From: Natrinema saccharevitans
GTDB lineage: Archaea; Halobacteriota; Halobacteria; Halobacteriales; Natrialbaceae
DNA length: 64,000 nt
NCBI RefSeq assembly: GCF_001953745.1
Contig: NZ_LWLN01000001.1
Location: 2,604,001-2,668,000 of the forward strand
Direction of reading: 5' to 3'
A program made the position numbers and the translations under genes. The notes under the pieces are model-generated. The model made no database searches, had not been told where the DNA came from, and saw nothing but the letters and a program-made list of their open reading frames with translations. This document shows positions 1 through 8,257 of the stretch, in pieces. The number at the start of each line of letters is the position of its first letter. Position 1 is the stretch's first letter.

Positions 1-1
1 C

Positions 2-349
2 CAGCAAGTCCACGCCGACGCCGGCCGGATCGTCTCCTTCGGCACCGACGGCCGGTTCACCCTCGGCCTCGAGGGCGGTCGCCGGCTCGCGGCCGCGCTC
101 GAGCACCCGGCCTACCGGGTCGTCGTCGACGACGAGAGCGAGCCGTTCGTCCGCGAGGAGAAGAACGTCTTCGCGAAGTTCGTCCTCGAGGTCGGCGACG
201 AGATCCGGCCGGGCGACGAGGTGCTGGTGGTCCACGAGCGCGGCGAGTTGCTCGCGGTCGGGACGGCCGAGCTGGACGCCGACGCCATCCGGGACTTCGA
301 GACGGGGATGGCCGTCAACGTACGCGAGGGTGCGCCCGCAGAGACCTGA
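2..349 (+). CDS. C-terminal part of a PUA-domain tRNA-modification protein (archaeosine synthase ArcS / archaeosine TGT type)
   Basis: The gene enters from the left edge; about 115 codons remain before a TGA stop. The visible part reads as a PUA RNA-binding domain: a block with NVFAKFV, then EIRPGDEVLVV, LLAVGTA and finally GMAVNVREG close to the end, the usual order in the C-terminal PUA of archaeal tRNA-guanine transglycosylase and archaeosine synthase. These enzymes place or convert the base at position 15 of tRNA in the cytoplasm. The catalytic part is outside the window, so the two paralogues cannot be told apart here. The PUA assignment is firm, the enzyme is an inference. Confidence 0.7.
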   Translation, partial: QQVHADAGRIVSFGTDGRFTLGLEGGRRLAAALEHPAYRVVVDDESEPFVREEKNVFAKFVLEVGDEIRPGDEVLVVHERGELLAVGTAELDADAIRDFETGMAVNVREGAPAET

Positions 350-384
350 GGATCGGCGGACCGGCAGCCGATTCGCGAGGACCG

Positions 385-999
385 CTACAGCTGGCACTCC
401 CGGCCGATCTCCCGTTCGTACCGCGTCTTGATCGCCTCGAAGAGTCGCTCGCCGACGGGCGTCCCGAGCCGCGGTGCGGCCGTCGCGAAGAACTCGTCGA
501 GGTCCTCGTACTCGTCGAACGCCTCGTTGCGCTCGGTCTCGTCGTAGCGGTCCCCGCGCTCGTATTTGAGCGCCTGCAGGCAGTTGTCGATCAGGTCCAT
601 GTCCTTGACGAACCGCGCCGTCGGCGTCTCGCGGGCCTCGTACGCCGCCCAGAGCGAGCGAAACTCGTCGTCGCCGTCGAACGGCTCGAGCAGATCCGCG
701 ATCGCGTCCCGCTCGCGGGCGACTTTCTCGCCTGCGTCGACCCGCTGGGTGCCGTCCTCGGCGCGCGTCGCGACGTCGCCGACGCGGGCCTCGCCCAGAT
801 CGTGGAGCAGCGCCATCGACACCGCGCGGTCGCGGTCGACGTCGGCGGCCCGGTCGGCGTAGCACAGACACAGCGTCGCCACGCCCCACGTGTGGGCCGC
901 GACCGACTCCGGGGCATCGATCCCGCGGAGGACCCAGCCGGTCCGGCGCTCGTCTTTCAGTTCGAGGGCCTCGAGCAGGGCGTCGAGTTCGTCGGCCAT
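385..999 (-). CDS. HD domain phosphohydrolase (HDDC2/YfbR-like 5'-deoxynucleotidase)
   Basis: 204 aa starting at MADELDALLEAL. The HD metal-binding signature is clear: His in SVAAHTWG (about residue 36), the HD pair in ALLHDLGE (66-67), and a later Asp in KDMDLIDNC (about 134). This spacing and the Leu-Lys-rich start match the HDDC2/YfbR group, which removes phosphate from deoxynucleoside monophosphates using a divalent metal. The frame is open further upstream, but that stretch lacks family similarity, so the ATG at 999 was chosen. It is divergent from the SDR gene at 1098, and the 98-base gap must hold both promoters. Substrate is not shown by sequence. Confidence 0.85.
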   Translation of the reverse strand: MADELDALLEALELKDERRTGWVLRGIDAPESVAAHTWGVATLCLCYADRAADVDRDRAVSMALLHDLGEARVGDVATRAEDGTQRVDAGEKVARERDAIADLLEPFDGDDEFRSLWAAYEARETPTARFVKDMDLIDNCLQALKYERGDRYDETERNEAFDEYEDLDEFFATAAPRLGTPVGERLFEAIKTRYEREIGRECQL

Positions 1000-1097
1000 T
1001 ACGGTCTCCCACGCGCCGCCGGGGATTGAAAACGTCGATCGTCGGCCCGGGAGTTTGAATGGACTATTATGGGTGCAGGTATGTGTATAGATCACTA

Positions 1098-1955
1098 ATG
1101 CCGCAGAAACCAGACCTGAGCGGACAGGCCGCATTCATAACGGGTACCACGCGTGGAATCGGGAAGCAACTCGCACTCGCGCTGGCCGAACAAGGCTGTG
1201 ACATCGTGTCGACGGGCAAGACCGTCGACGACTCGGACTCGGACCTCGAGGGGACGATCCACAAGACCGCCGAGGCCTGCGCCGAGAAGGGCGTCGAGAC
1301 GCACGCGATCCAACTGGACGTCCGCGACGAGGACGCCATCGAGGCGGCCGTCGAGGAGGCGATCGACGAGATGGGCGAGATCAACATCGTGATCAACAAC
1401 GCCTCGGCCATCCAGATGGGTGCGGTCGAGGACCTGCCGGCCGATCGCTACGACCTCCTGAACGAGGTCAACGTGCGCGGCACCTATCTCGTCTCGCGGG
1501 CGTTCATCGACCACCTCAAGGGCGTCGAGGAAGACGCCTGGATCCTGACGAACGCGCCGCCGGTCGAACTCGACCGCGCTCCGGGGTCGGCCGCCTACTC
1601 CTGGTCGAAGATGGGGATGTCGTTCGTGACGCTGTCGATGGCCCAGGAACTGGCCGACGACGAGATCGGCTGTAACACCTTCTGGCCGGTGACCGCGATC
1701 GACACGCGCGCGACCCGGTACTTCGAGATGGGGACCGAAGACGACTGGCGGACGCCCGACATCGTCTCGGACACCGTCCTCGAGATCCTGACCCGCGACC
1801 CCGCGGAGTTCACCGGGAACCGCGTCTACGACGAGGACTTCCTCCGGGAGGCCGGCGTCGAGGACTTCTCCGGGTACAACCTCACCGAGGGCGATCCCGA
1901 GCCGACGTCGGCGCAGCTGTTCGATCCGGACTACTCGCGGCCGGACGACGCCTGA
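1098..1955 (+). CDS. SDR family NAD(P)-dependent oxidoreductase (HSDL2-like)
   Basis: 285 aa classical short-chain dehydrogenase. The Rossmann cofactor loop TGTTRGIG is at residues 15-22, NNAS near 100, and the catalytic YSWSK (Tyr-x-x-x-Lys) near 180. The form TGTTRGIG with FWPV in place of the usual PG after the active site resembles the HSDL2/citronellol-dehydrogenase-like branch, often annotated in fatty-acid or terpenoid metabolism. The ATG at 1098 fits the N-terminal length of the family; an in-frame start 39 bases earlier is possible. The stop codon is followed at once by a long palindrome (1956-2035). The substrate is unknown. Confidence 0.85.
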   Translation: MPQKPDLSGQAAFITGTTRGIGKQLALALAEQGCDIVSTGKTVDDSDSDLEGTIHKTAEACAEKGVETHAIQLDVRDEDAIEAAVEEAIDEMGEINIVINNASAIQMGAVEDLPADRYDLLNEVNVRGTYLVSRAFIDHLKGVEEDAWILTNAPPVELDRAPGSAAYSWSKMGMSFVTLSMAQELADDEIGCNTFWPVTAIDTRATRYFEMGTEDDWRTPDIVSDTVLEILTRDPAEFTGNRVYDEDFLREAGVEDFSGYNLTEGDPEPTSAQLFDPDYSRPDDA

Positions 1956-2035
1956 TACGGTCTGCTGTAAGTCATTTCCGGTGCGACCGCGACACGGCCT
2001 GCGGTCGCACCGGTAAATCGTTACAGCAAACCGTA
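1956..2035. repeat. Family A palindrome, copy 1
   Basis: An 80-base imperfect palindrome that begins at the base after the SDR stop codon. The outer arms read TACGGTCTGCTGTAA and TTACAGCAAACCGTA; the inner arms are built on CCGGTGCGACCGC and GCGGTCGCACCGG. Two related copies are at 11302-11380 and 60624-60702. As RNA it would form a long stem-loop at the 3' end of the SDR mRNA. Whether it is a terminator, a mobile element or both is not known. Confidence 0.85.
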
Positions 2036-2134
2036 TGAGACGGGCTGCTGTACGATCGGCGACGCGACCGCGGGTCCCGCCGTCGCGCCGGCAACGACGG
2101 GCAGGAGTCCGTCCGGTCGCTTCGGGCGAACGAC

Positions 2135-2144
2135 AAACTAAAAG
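2135..2144 (+). promoter_or_regulatory. TATA-like box for nac-trmI
   Basis: AAACTAAAAG lies in GC-rich DNA 25-34 bases before the ATG at 2169. This is where a haloarchaeal TATA box belongs for a leaderless or nearly leaderless mRNA, and it supports the ATG over the GTG at 2160. Confidence 0.55.
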
Positions 2145-2168
2145 GTCGCCCGCGGCCACGTGTCGAGT

Positions 2169-2549
2169 ATGTTCGGAGGAGGCGGCGGCGGACTCAACCC
2201 GCGCAAGATGGAACAGATGATGGAACAGATGGGCATCGACGTCGAGGACATCGACGCCGAGGAGGTCATCATCCGCACCGACGAGTACGACCTCGTCTTC
2301 GGCGACGCCGAGGTCACCAAGATGGACGCTCGCGGCCAGGAGACCTACCAGGTCATCGGCTCGCCCGAGGAGGTCGAGGCCGGTTCGGCCGGCGGGAGTT
2401 CCGAGGCCGGCAGCGACGCCGGCTCGTCGATCCCCGACGAGGACGTCGAACTCGTCGCCACGCGCGCCGGCGTGAGCGAAGACGAGGCCCGCGAGGCCCT
2501 CGAGGACGCGGACGGCGACCTCGCCGCGGCGGTCGGCTCCCTCGAGTGA
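2169..2549 (+). CDS. nac: Nascent polypeptide-associated complex protein (archaeal NAC)
   Basis: 126 aa. The start is Gly-rich ([22 protein letters not shown]), followed by the NAC beta-barrel core ([22 protein letters not shown] and QETYQVIG, about 30-70), an acidic Ser/Gly linker, and a C-terminal UBA domain ([18 protein letters not shown], about 95-125). Archaeal NAC is a homodimer that binds emerging chains at the ribosome exit. The ATG at 2169 was preferred over a GTG nine bases upstream because archaeal NAC proteins begin with this Gly-rich motif. Its last bases overlap the start of the next gene (GTGA), indicating one operon with the tRNA methyltransferase. Confidence 0.95.
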   Translation: MFGGGGGGLNPRKMEQMMEQMGIDVEDIDAEEVIIRTDEYDLVFGDAEVTKMDARGQETYQVIGSPEEVEAGSAGGSSEAGSDAGSSIPDEDVELVATRAGVSEDEAREALEDADGDLAAAVGSLE

Positions 2550-3322
2550 CTCGCGTGAGTGGAGACGAGAGCGCGGCCGACGGGACGGCTCGCGTCCCGG
2601 TCTTGCTCGTCCGCGGCGACCGCGAGTACCTCGTCGAACCCGGCGGCGAACAGGGGACCGACCTCGGCGTGCTCGAGGTCCCCGAGGACGTGCAGTCGGG
2701 CGACACCATCGAGACGCATCTGGGCGACGAGTTTCAGGTACGTCGGCTGCGCGGCCCCGATCTCTTCCATCACTTCGAGCGGACCGGCGCGCCGATGGTG
2801 CCCCGCGACATCGGGCTCGTCATCGGCGAGACCGGCATCGCCGGCGGCGACCGGGTCCTCGACGCCGGTACCGGAACCGGCGTCCTCGCGGCCATGCTGG
2901 CCCGGGCCGGTGCCGAGGTCGTGACCTACGAGCAGGACGGCGAGTTCGCCGACGTGGCCCGCGAGAACATGGCACTTGGTGGCGTCGCCGGCGCCGTCGA
3001 CGTCCGGACCGGCGACGTGACCGACGAGGTCGACGGCCTCGAGCCGTCGTCGTTCGACGTCATGACCCTCGATACGGCCGACGCGCCCGCGATGGTCGAA
3101 CACGCACCCGACCTGCTGGTCGACGGCGGGTTCGTCGCGGTCTACAGCCCCTTCATCGAGTCGACCCGCGAGGTCGCACGGACGGCCCGCGAGGTCGGCC
3201 TCGCGAACGTCACCACTCGAGAGACGATTCAACGCGAAATGCAGTTCGACGAGCGGGGCTCGCGGCCGACGACCGCGCCCGTCGGTCACACCGGTTATCT
3301 GACGATCGCCCGCAACGAATAG
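2546..3322 (+). CDS. trmI: tRNA (adenine-N1)-methyltransferase, TrmI type
   Basis: 258 aa. An N-terminal beta domain (about 1-75) is followed by a Rossmann methyltransferase fold with the SAM-binding motif [13 protein letters not shown] near residue 105, an acidic ribose-contacting residue in VVTYEQD, and MTLDTADAP in the motif IV position. The [16 protein letters not shown] segment before motif I is typical of archaeal TrmI, which methylates A57/A58 in the tRNA T-loop as a tetramer. It starts with GTG overlapping the nac stop by four bases, so the two are probably translated from one mRNA. A slightly downstream GTG is also possible. Confidence 0.9.
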   Translation: MTRVSGDESAADGTARVPVLLVRGDREYLVEPGGEQGTDLGVLEVPEDVQSGDTIETHLGDEFQVRRLRGPDLFHHFERTGAPMVPRDIGLVIGETGIAGGDRVLDAGTGTGVLAAMLARAGAEVVTYEQDGEFADVARENMALGGVAGAVDVRTGDVTDEVDGLEPSSFDVMTLDTADAPAMVEHAPDLLVDGGFVAVYSPFIESTREVARTAREVGLANVTTRETIQREMQFDERGSRPTTAPVGHTGYLTIARNE

Positions 3323-3455
3323 GGCGGTTCTCTCCTCGTTCGACGCGACGACGTGTTCGCGTCACAGTCTCTCGTGCGGTCCTCGTTCGATATCGTCGCG
3401 ACTCGAGCAAGCGGCGGCCGAGAGCGAGCGGGCCGTTGCCATCGGTTTGCCAGTG

Positions 3456-3464
3456 AATATTTAT
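3456..3464 (+). promoter_or_regulatory. TATA-like box for the phosphotransferase gene
   Basis: AATATTTAT stands out in GC-rich DNA 26-34 bases before the ATG at 3490, the expected spacing for a leaderless haloarchaeal transcript. Confidence 0.6.
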
Positions 3465-3489
3465 CACGGGCGCCGGACACGGGAACGGT

Positions 3490-4563
3490 ATGGCGGACGA
3501 TGCGAGCGAGACGGCGTATCTCGAGGAACTCGTCGACGAGGACTCGCTGCGGGCGTACTTCGAGTCGGAACTCGGCACCGCCGACCGCTTCGAAGTGACG
3601 TATCACCAGGCAGGCCACTCGAACGAAACGCTGTTCGTCGATTGGGGCGATCGCGAGTTTGTCCTCCGCCGACCGCCGGCGGGAGCGACCGCCGACTCCG
3701 CTCACGACGTGCTTCGGGAGTACCGCGTGATGAACGCCCTTCAGGGCACCGACGTTCCACTCCCCGAGACCGTCCTCGAGTGTGACGATCACGACGTCAT
3801 CGGTTCCGATTTTTACGTGATGGAGCGGCTTCAGGGCGACGTGATCCGCGAAGCGGAGCCGCCCCGATTCGAACGCCCCGAGTACCGTCGGCGGATCGGA
3901 ACGGAACTCATCGACGTCGGCGCAAAGATCCACACGCTCGAGCCCGAGATGATGGGGTTGGGGAACCTCGGTCATCCAGCGGGCTACACCGAACGGCAGG
4001 TCGACCGTTGGACGAAACAGATCGAGTGGGCGAGAGAGGTGACGAGCGACCGGCGGGAGGTCCCGACGCTTTTCGACGTGGCCGACTGGCTGGCTGCCAA
4101 CGCTCCCGAGCCCCCCGCGAACACCCTCGTTCACGGCGATTTCAAACTCGACAACATGATATTCGCGCCGGAGACGCCGCCCGAGATCGTCGGCGTGTTC
4201 GACTGGGAGATGTGTACTCGGGGAAACCCCTTCATGGACCTCGGCTGGCTGCTCGCGTACTGGCCCGACGAGAAGGATCCCGATCGGACGACGGCACTCA
4301 CGCCGTCGCTTCTCGCTCATCCGGAGTATCCGACCCGGCGTCAACTGGTCGACCGGTACGAGGATCTGACGGGCTGGTCGTTCGAGAATCCCCGGTTCTA
4401 TCGGGCGTTCGGCGTCTTCAAGATCGCGTCGGCCTCGGAGATGTTCTTCCGACGGTACCTGGAGGGCAACAGCAACGACCCGACCTATCCCAAAATGGAG
4501 GAACGCGTTCCCGAGTACGCCGCCTGGGCCAAGCGAATCATCGACGGGAACGAACCGCTCTGA
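3490..4563 (+). CDS. APH/ACAD10-type phosphotransferase family protein
   Basis: 357 aa kinase-like fold of the aminoglycoside phosphotransferase superfamily. The catalytic loop LVHGDFKLDNMI is near residue 213-224 and the metal-binding GVFDWEMC near 237; an N-terminal lobe carries QAGHSNETLFVDW and FVLRRPP. The long YTERQVDRWTKQIEWAR segment and overall length match the ACAD10 N-terminal kinase-like group, linked to acyl-CoA metabolism, more than antibiotic-resistance enzymes. It sits alone between trmI and the convergent TFS gene, with its own TATA-like box. Substrate unknown. Confidence 0.8.
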   Translation: MADDASETAYLEELVDEDSLRAYFESELGTADRFEVTYHQAGHSNETLFVDWGDREFVLRRPPAGATADSAHDVLREYRVMNALQGTDVPLPETVLECDDHDVIGSDFYVMERLQGDVIREAEPPRFERPEYRRRIGTELIDVGAKIHTLEPEMMGLGNLGHPAGYTERQVDRWTKQIEWAREVTSDRREVPTLFDVADWLAANAPEPPANTLVHGDFKLDNMIFAPETPPEIVGVFDWEMCTRGNPFMDLGWLLAYWPDEKDPDRTTALTPSLLAHPEYPTRRQLVDRYEDLTGWSFENPRFYRAFGVFKIASASEMFFRRYLEGNSNDPTYPKMEERVPEYAAWAKRIIDGNEPL

Positions 4564-4588
4564 CGGCGGTCAGCGGTCGCGACTCGGA

Positions 4589-4897
4589 CTAATTATCGTC
4601 CTCGCGCCACTTGTGTTCGCACTCGGTGCAGATGAAGAAGCGCGTCTCGGACTCGTCGGCCGAGCGGATCTGTTGCATGTACCAGTGGGCCCGGTCGTTG
4701 CCGCACTCGGGACAGATGGCGTCGGTCTCGGGCAGCGAGGTCTCGCCGGAGGACTCGATGATCTCGCCGACCTCCTGATCGTCGGTGACGGTGTACTGGT
4801 CGGCGTCGCCTTTCGGCTCCGTGTACCCGCAGCTGCCACACTCCCAGAGGCCGTCGTCGGCCTTCATCATCGAACCGCATTCGTCGCAGAATTCCAT
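4589..4897 (-). CDS. tfs: Transcription factor S (TFIIS/RPB9-like RNA cleavage factor)
   Basis: 102 aa with two zinc ribbons. The N-terminal ribbon has MEFCDECGSMM and WECGSCGY; the C-terminal ribbon has ICPECG and FFICTECEHKWRED. The Asp-Glu pair expected at the tip of the C-terminal ribbon is in RSADESETRFFICTEC. Archaeal TFS enters the RNA polymerase secondary channel and stimulates cleavage of backtracked RNA. The ATG at 4897 gives the standard length; an open frame upstream has no family similarity. A TATA-like TTAAGTG (minus strand) is about 27 bases ahead. Confidence 0.93.
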   Translation of the reverse strand: MEFCDECGSMMKADDGLWECGSCGYTEPKGDADQYTVTDDQEVGEIIESSGETSLPETDAICPECGNDRAHWYMQQIRSADESETRFFICTECEHKWREDDN

Positions 4898-5024
4898 ACG
4901 ACTCGGTTGTTGCTCACCCCGGTTAAGTGTGTAGAAAAGAAGTCGCCCCGCGAGCGGAAGGACGACGGCGTCGAGAGCGGGGCGGAAAGCGACGGGACGG
5001 CCGACGGAAGACTCGAGCGTGAAG

Positions 5025-5423
5025 TCATCGCACGGCAAGCCTGTACGTCCGTTCGATCGCTCCGTGGATCGCAAACACGAGACCGACGACGAGAACTACC
5101 GTCTGGTAACCGGAGAGTGAAACGACGTTGGCGTCGATGTATTCGTGGAGGCAGACCGTGGAAACGACCACCAGAATGGAGACCGAGTCGTACGTATCCG
5201 CGAGGGCTTTCTCGCCGTCACCGGTCTCGTCGTCTCGAATCGAGGATCCGGAGAGCGATTCGTATATCCGTTCGGTCGCTCGATGAACACTGACCAAAAC
5301 GAGTACGAGGAGAACGAGAGACCAGACTATCGAAAGTTCGATTACGATCGAGTTGACGTATATGACACAAAATCCAGAGACGAGTAGCGAGAGGATATCG
5401 ATACCGGTTCGTCTCCTGATCAC
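5025..5423 (-). CDS. Small multi-spanning membrane protein, unknown function
   Basis: 132 aa, not recognised. Two hydrophobic hairpins are visible: residues about 8-45 (SLLVSGFCVIYVNSIVIEL, then VWSLVLLVLVLVSV) and about 80-125 (SVSILVVVSTVCLHEY, then VVLVVGLVFAIHGAIER), giving three or four membrane passes. Between them is a charged cytosolic-type loop (SSIRDDETGDGEKALADTY). The DNA here is less GC-biased than in the neighbours, which hints at accessory origin. The upstream flank (5467-5566) carries a degraded family B palindrome. The product may be real but short, and no partner is evident. Confidence 0.5.
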   Translation of the reverse strand: MIRRRTGIDILSLLVSGFCVIYVNSIVIELSIVWSLVLLVLVLVSVHRATERIYESLSGSSIRDDETGDGEKALADTYDSVSILVVVSTVCLHEYIDANVVSLSGYQTVVLVVGLVFAIHGAIERTYRLAVR

Positions 5424-5466
5424 CGTCGATCGTCTCTAGAAACTCCCCGTCATATTATATTTCTAA

Positions 5467-5566
5467 CTATACGGCCCCAGAGATATTGGAAGGCCCACTG
5501 TCCGGGTACGGCCGTTCTCGTCGGGATCGCGATCGGGTGTGCAGTGACTCTCAGTGGTTACTATAG
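5467..5566. repeat. Family B palindrome, degenerate copy
   Basis: The right half, GGTGTGCAGTGACTCTCAGTGG followed by TTACTATAG, matches the right half of copies at 44760-44842 and 54879-54962 (GGTGT-CA-TGAC-TCAGTGGCTAC). The left end, CTATACGGCCCCAGAGA, is only a weak match to CTATAGTAGCCACTGAA. It lies between two divergently transcribed genes, just upstream of the MFS promoter. Confidence 0.55.
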
Positions 5567-5612
5567 CGACGCTCCCGCGGACTGTCCCGTCGACCGGCTG
5601 TTCCGTTCGAAA

Positions 5613-5619
5613 GTATAAT
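5613..5619 (+). promoter_or_regulatory. TATA-like box for the MFS gene
   Basis: GTATAAT occurs 27-33 bases before the ATG at 5646 and favours this start over the GTG and TTG codons just upstream. Confidence 0.55.
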
Positions 5620-5645
5620 CGGTCGGGATCACGCAGGTGTTGCCA

Positions 5646-6935
5646 ATGCCGACCGTCGTCGAGCGACTCGTCGCGCCCTTCGCCGTCGATCGACGGGTCC
5701 TCGCGCTGGCGGGCGCTCGCATGGCCGACGGGATCGGCAACTCGTTTCTGATCATCGTCATCCCGCTGTACGTGACCAGCGGCGTCGTCGGCGGGACGGC
5801 CTTCGGTCTCGGCGAGTCGCTGCTCATCGGGGTGATCCTCTCGCTCTTTGGCTTTCTCAACAGTTCGTTCCAGCCGTTTACCGGCCGGCTGTCGGATCGG
5901 CTCGGCCGGCGCAAGCCGTTCATTCTGGTCGGGCTCGCGGGCCTCGCGATGACCAACGTCGCGTACGTCTTCGCGGAGACTTACCTCTCCTTGCTGGTCA
6001 TCCGGGGGTTGCAGGGCGTCAGCGTCGCCTTCATCATCCCGCCGTCGGTCGCGCTCGTCAACGAACTCGCGACGACGGGCGACCGCGGCGGGAACATGGG
6101 CGTCTACAACACGTTCCGTCTGGTCGGGTTCGGGGCCGGGCCGGCGGTGGCCGGGGCGGTCGTCAGTCGCGGTCCGTACGCGCTCCCCGGCGGTCTGGCG
6201 GTCTCCGGGTTCGACGCCGCCTTCTACGTCGCGACGATCACCGCGACGATCAGCTACGTCATGGTGACGGTGCTGGTGTCCGATCCCGAGTCGACGGCCG
6301 CCAACGCCGGCGCGAACCTCTCGATCCCGATCCTCGATCGGTCGGGCTCGAACCTGCTCGATCCGATCTTCACCCTCGGGATCGCGTCGTTTTTCATGGC
6401 GACCGCCATCGCGCTATTTGCGACCATCCAGCCGCAGGTCAACGCCCGCCTCGAGCAGGGGGCGACCTGGTTCGGCCTGCAGTTCGCGGGGTTTATCATC
6501 GCACAGGTCGCGCTCCAGACGCCGATCGGGCGGGCCTGCGATCGGTACGGCCGGCGGCCGTTCATCGTGACCGGAATGGCGCTGTTGATCCCGACGACGC
6601 TCGTCCAGGGCTTTCTCCTCTCGTCGGCGCTGATGTTCGTCGCGCGCCTGTGCCAGGGAGTCGCCGCCGCGATGGTCTTTGCCCCGTCGCTGGCGCTGGC
6701 CGGCGACCTCGCCGGCGAGGGCGAGTCCGGCTCGAAGCTGTCGGTGCTGACGATGGCCTTCGGCTACGGAATCGCGATCGGGCCGCTCTCCTCGGGCGCG
6801 CTGGTGCGGTTCGGCTTCGAGGTCCCGTTCGTCTTCGGGACCGCACTCGCTGCGCTCGGAACGATCCTCGTCTACACGCAGGTCGAAGAGACCCTCGAGA
6901 CGACGGTCCCGGTTCCGGTCATCGGTGACGACTGA
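5646..6935 (+). CDS. MFS transporter
   Basis: 429 aa with about 12 hydrophobic helices in two halves. The conserved motif A appears after helix 2 as GRLSDRLGRRKPFI (about residues 79-92) and again in the second half as GRACDRYGRRPFIV (about 297-310). These repeats define the major facilitator superfamily; the protein sits in the cytoplasmic membrane. The family covers sugar uptake and drug efflux, and nothing in the sequence fixes the substrate. The gene has its own TATA-like box and is followed after about 90 bases by the epoxide hydrolase gene on the same strand. Confidence 0.88.
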   Translation: MPTVVERLVAPFAVDRRVLALAGARMADGIGNSFLIIVIPLYVTSGVVGGTAFGLGESLLIGVILSLFGFLNSSFQPFTGRLSDRLGRRKPFILVGLAGLAMTNVAYVFAETYLSLLVIRGLQGVSVAFIIPPSVALVNELATTGDRGGNMGVYNTFRLVGFGAGPAVAGAVVSRGPYALPGGLAVSGFDAAFYVATITATISYVMVTVLVSDPESTAANAGANLSIPILDRSGSNLLDPIFTLGIASFFMATAIALFATIQPQVNARLEQGATWFGLQFAGFIIAQVALQTPIGRACDRYGRRPFIVTGMALLIPTTLVQGFLLSSALMFVARLCQGVAAAMVFAPSLALAGDLAGEGESGSKLSVLTMAFGYGIAIGPLSSGALVRFGFEVPFVFGTALAALGTILVYTQVEETLETTVPVPVIGDD

Positions 6936-7022
6936 CGATACGCCTTTGTGACGCGAGCGAGTCGAAGTCCGTATGTGCAGTGGTATCATCCACAGTGGCA
7001 GCACTCGGATCGGGGTGGCGAC

Positions 7023-8186
7023 ATGACGGCGGAGATCGACGACTCGATTCGACCGTTCGAGGTGTCGGTCAGTCGGGACGAGATCGACGACCTCCGGACG
7101 CGCCTCGAGCGGACCCGCTGGCCGGACCAGCTCCCCGAGGCGGGCTGGGAGTACGGGACCGAACGCGAGTCCCTCCGCGATCTCTGTGCGTACTGGCGCG
7201 AGGAGTTCGACTGGGCGGCGTTCGAGGACCGGTGCAACGAGTTCGACCAGTACGTGACGACGATCGACGGCCAGCGGCTGCACTTCTATCACGTCCGCTC
7301 GCCCGAACCGGACGCGACGCCGCTCGTCCTGAGCCACGGCTGGCCCGGCTCCGTCGCGGAGTTTCTCGACGTCCTCGGGCCGCTGACGGACCCGGCGGCC
7401 CACGGCGGCGATCCGGCCGACGCCTTCCACGTCGTCGCGCCCTCGCTGCCCGGCTTCGGCTTCTCCGGCTCGACCGGCGAGCGGGGGTACGACGTGCCGC
7501 GGATCGCCGACGCCGTCGCCGAGCTGATGGCCCGGCTCGGCTACGACCGCTACGTCGCACAGGGCGGGGACTGGGGCGCGCTGGTCGCCGCCCTGCTTGG
7601 CGCGAACTATCCGGACCGCGTCGCGGCGATTCACACGAACATGCTCTTTCTGAACCCGTCGTCGCTCGAGGCCGACGATCCGACCGACCTGCTCGACGAA
7701 CGGGGGCTGGGCGACTACCGGGAGACCGCGGCGTTCCGCGAGACCGAAACCGCCTACCACGAGATCCAGGCGACCAAACCACAGAGTCTGGCCTACGGGC
7801 TCACCGACTCGCCGGCCGGGCTGGCGGCCTGGATCGTCGAGAAGTTCCGGGCCTGGAGCGACTGCGACGGCGACCTCGAGTCGTGGATCGACCGCGACCG
7901 GCTGCTCGACAACCTGAGCGTCTACTGGCTGACCGGCACGATCGGCTCTTCGATGCGACTCTACGCCGAGACGGACGTGAGCGCGGCGACGCCGGATTCG
8001 GTCGACGTGCCGACGGGCCACGCCCGCTATCCGGCGGAGGTGTACAAGACGCCCCGCCGCTGGGCCGAAGCGGTCTACGACGTCGAGTACTGGTCCGAAC
8101 AGCCCGAAGGCGGCCACTTCGCTGCGATGGAGGTGCCGGAACTGTTCGTCGAGGACCTGCGATCGTTCGCCGGCGAGTTCGGCTGA
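7023..8186 (+). CDS. Epoxide hydrolase (microsomal type, EHN domain plus alpha/beta hydrolase)
   Basis: 387 aa. The N-terminal EHN region (IRPFEVSVSRDEIDDLRTRL and TRWPDQ, about 8-110) precedes an alpha/beta hydrolase fold with the oxyanion HGWPGS near 104, the nucleophile Asp in GGDWGA near 182, the lid tyrosine in SVYWLTGT, and the catalytic His in GGHFAAME near 363. All elements of the catalytic set are present, so hydration of an epoxide to a diol through a covalent Asp ester is a sound prediction; the natural substrate is unknown. The start at ATG 7023 fits the EHN family, although the frame is open 75 bases upstream. Confidence 0.9.
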   Translation: MTAEIDDSIRPFEVSVSRDEIDDLRTRLERTRWPDQLPEAGWEYGTERESLRDLCAYWREEFDWAAFEDRCNEFDQYVTTIDGQRLHFYHVRSPEPDATPLVLSHGWPGSVAEFLDVLGPLTDPAAHGGDPADAFHVVAPSLPGFGFSGSTGERGYDVPRIADAVAELMARLGYDRYVAQGGDWGALVAALLGANYPDRVAAIHTNMLFLNPSSLEADDPTDLLDERGLGDYRETAAFRETETAYHEIQATKPQSLAYGLTDSPAGLAAWIVEKFRAWSDCDGDLESWIDRDRLLDNLSVYWLTGTIGSSMRLYAETDVSAATPDSVDVPTGHARYPAEVYKTPRRWAEAVYDVEYWSEQPEGGHFAAMEVPELFVEDLRSFAGEFG

Positions 8187-8227
8187 GGACGGGGCGGAGT
8201 CGCTCGAGTCGCGGCGGGACGCAACGC

Positions 8228-8236
8228 AAAAGTACC
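8228..8236 (+). promoter_or_regulatory. TATA-like box for the 8258 gene
   Basis: AAAAGTACC is 22-30 bases before the ATG at 8258 in otherwise GC-rich spacer, consistent with a leaderless transcript. Confidence 0.45.
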
Positions 8237-8257
8237 GGATCCCCATACGGTTCGACG

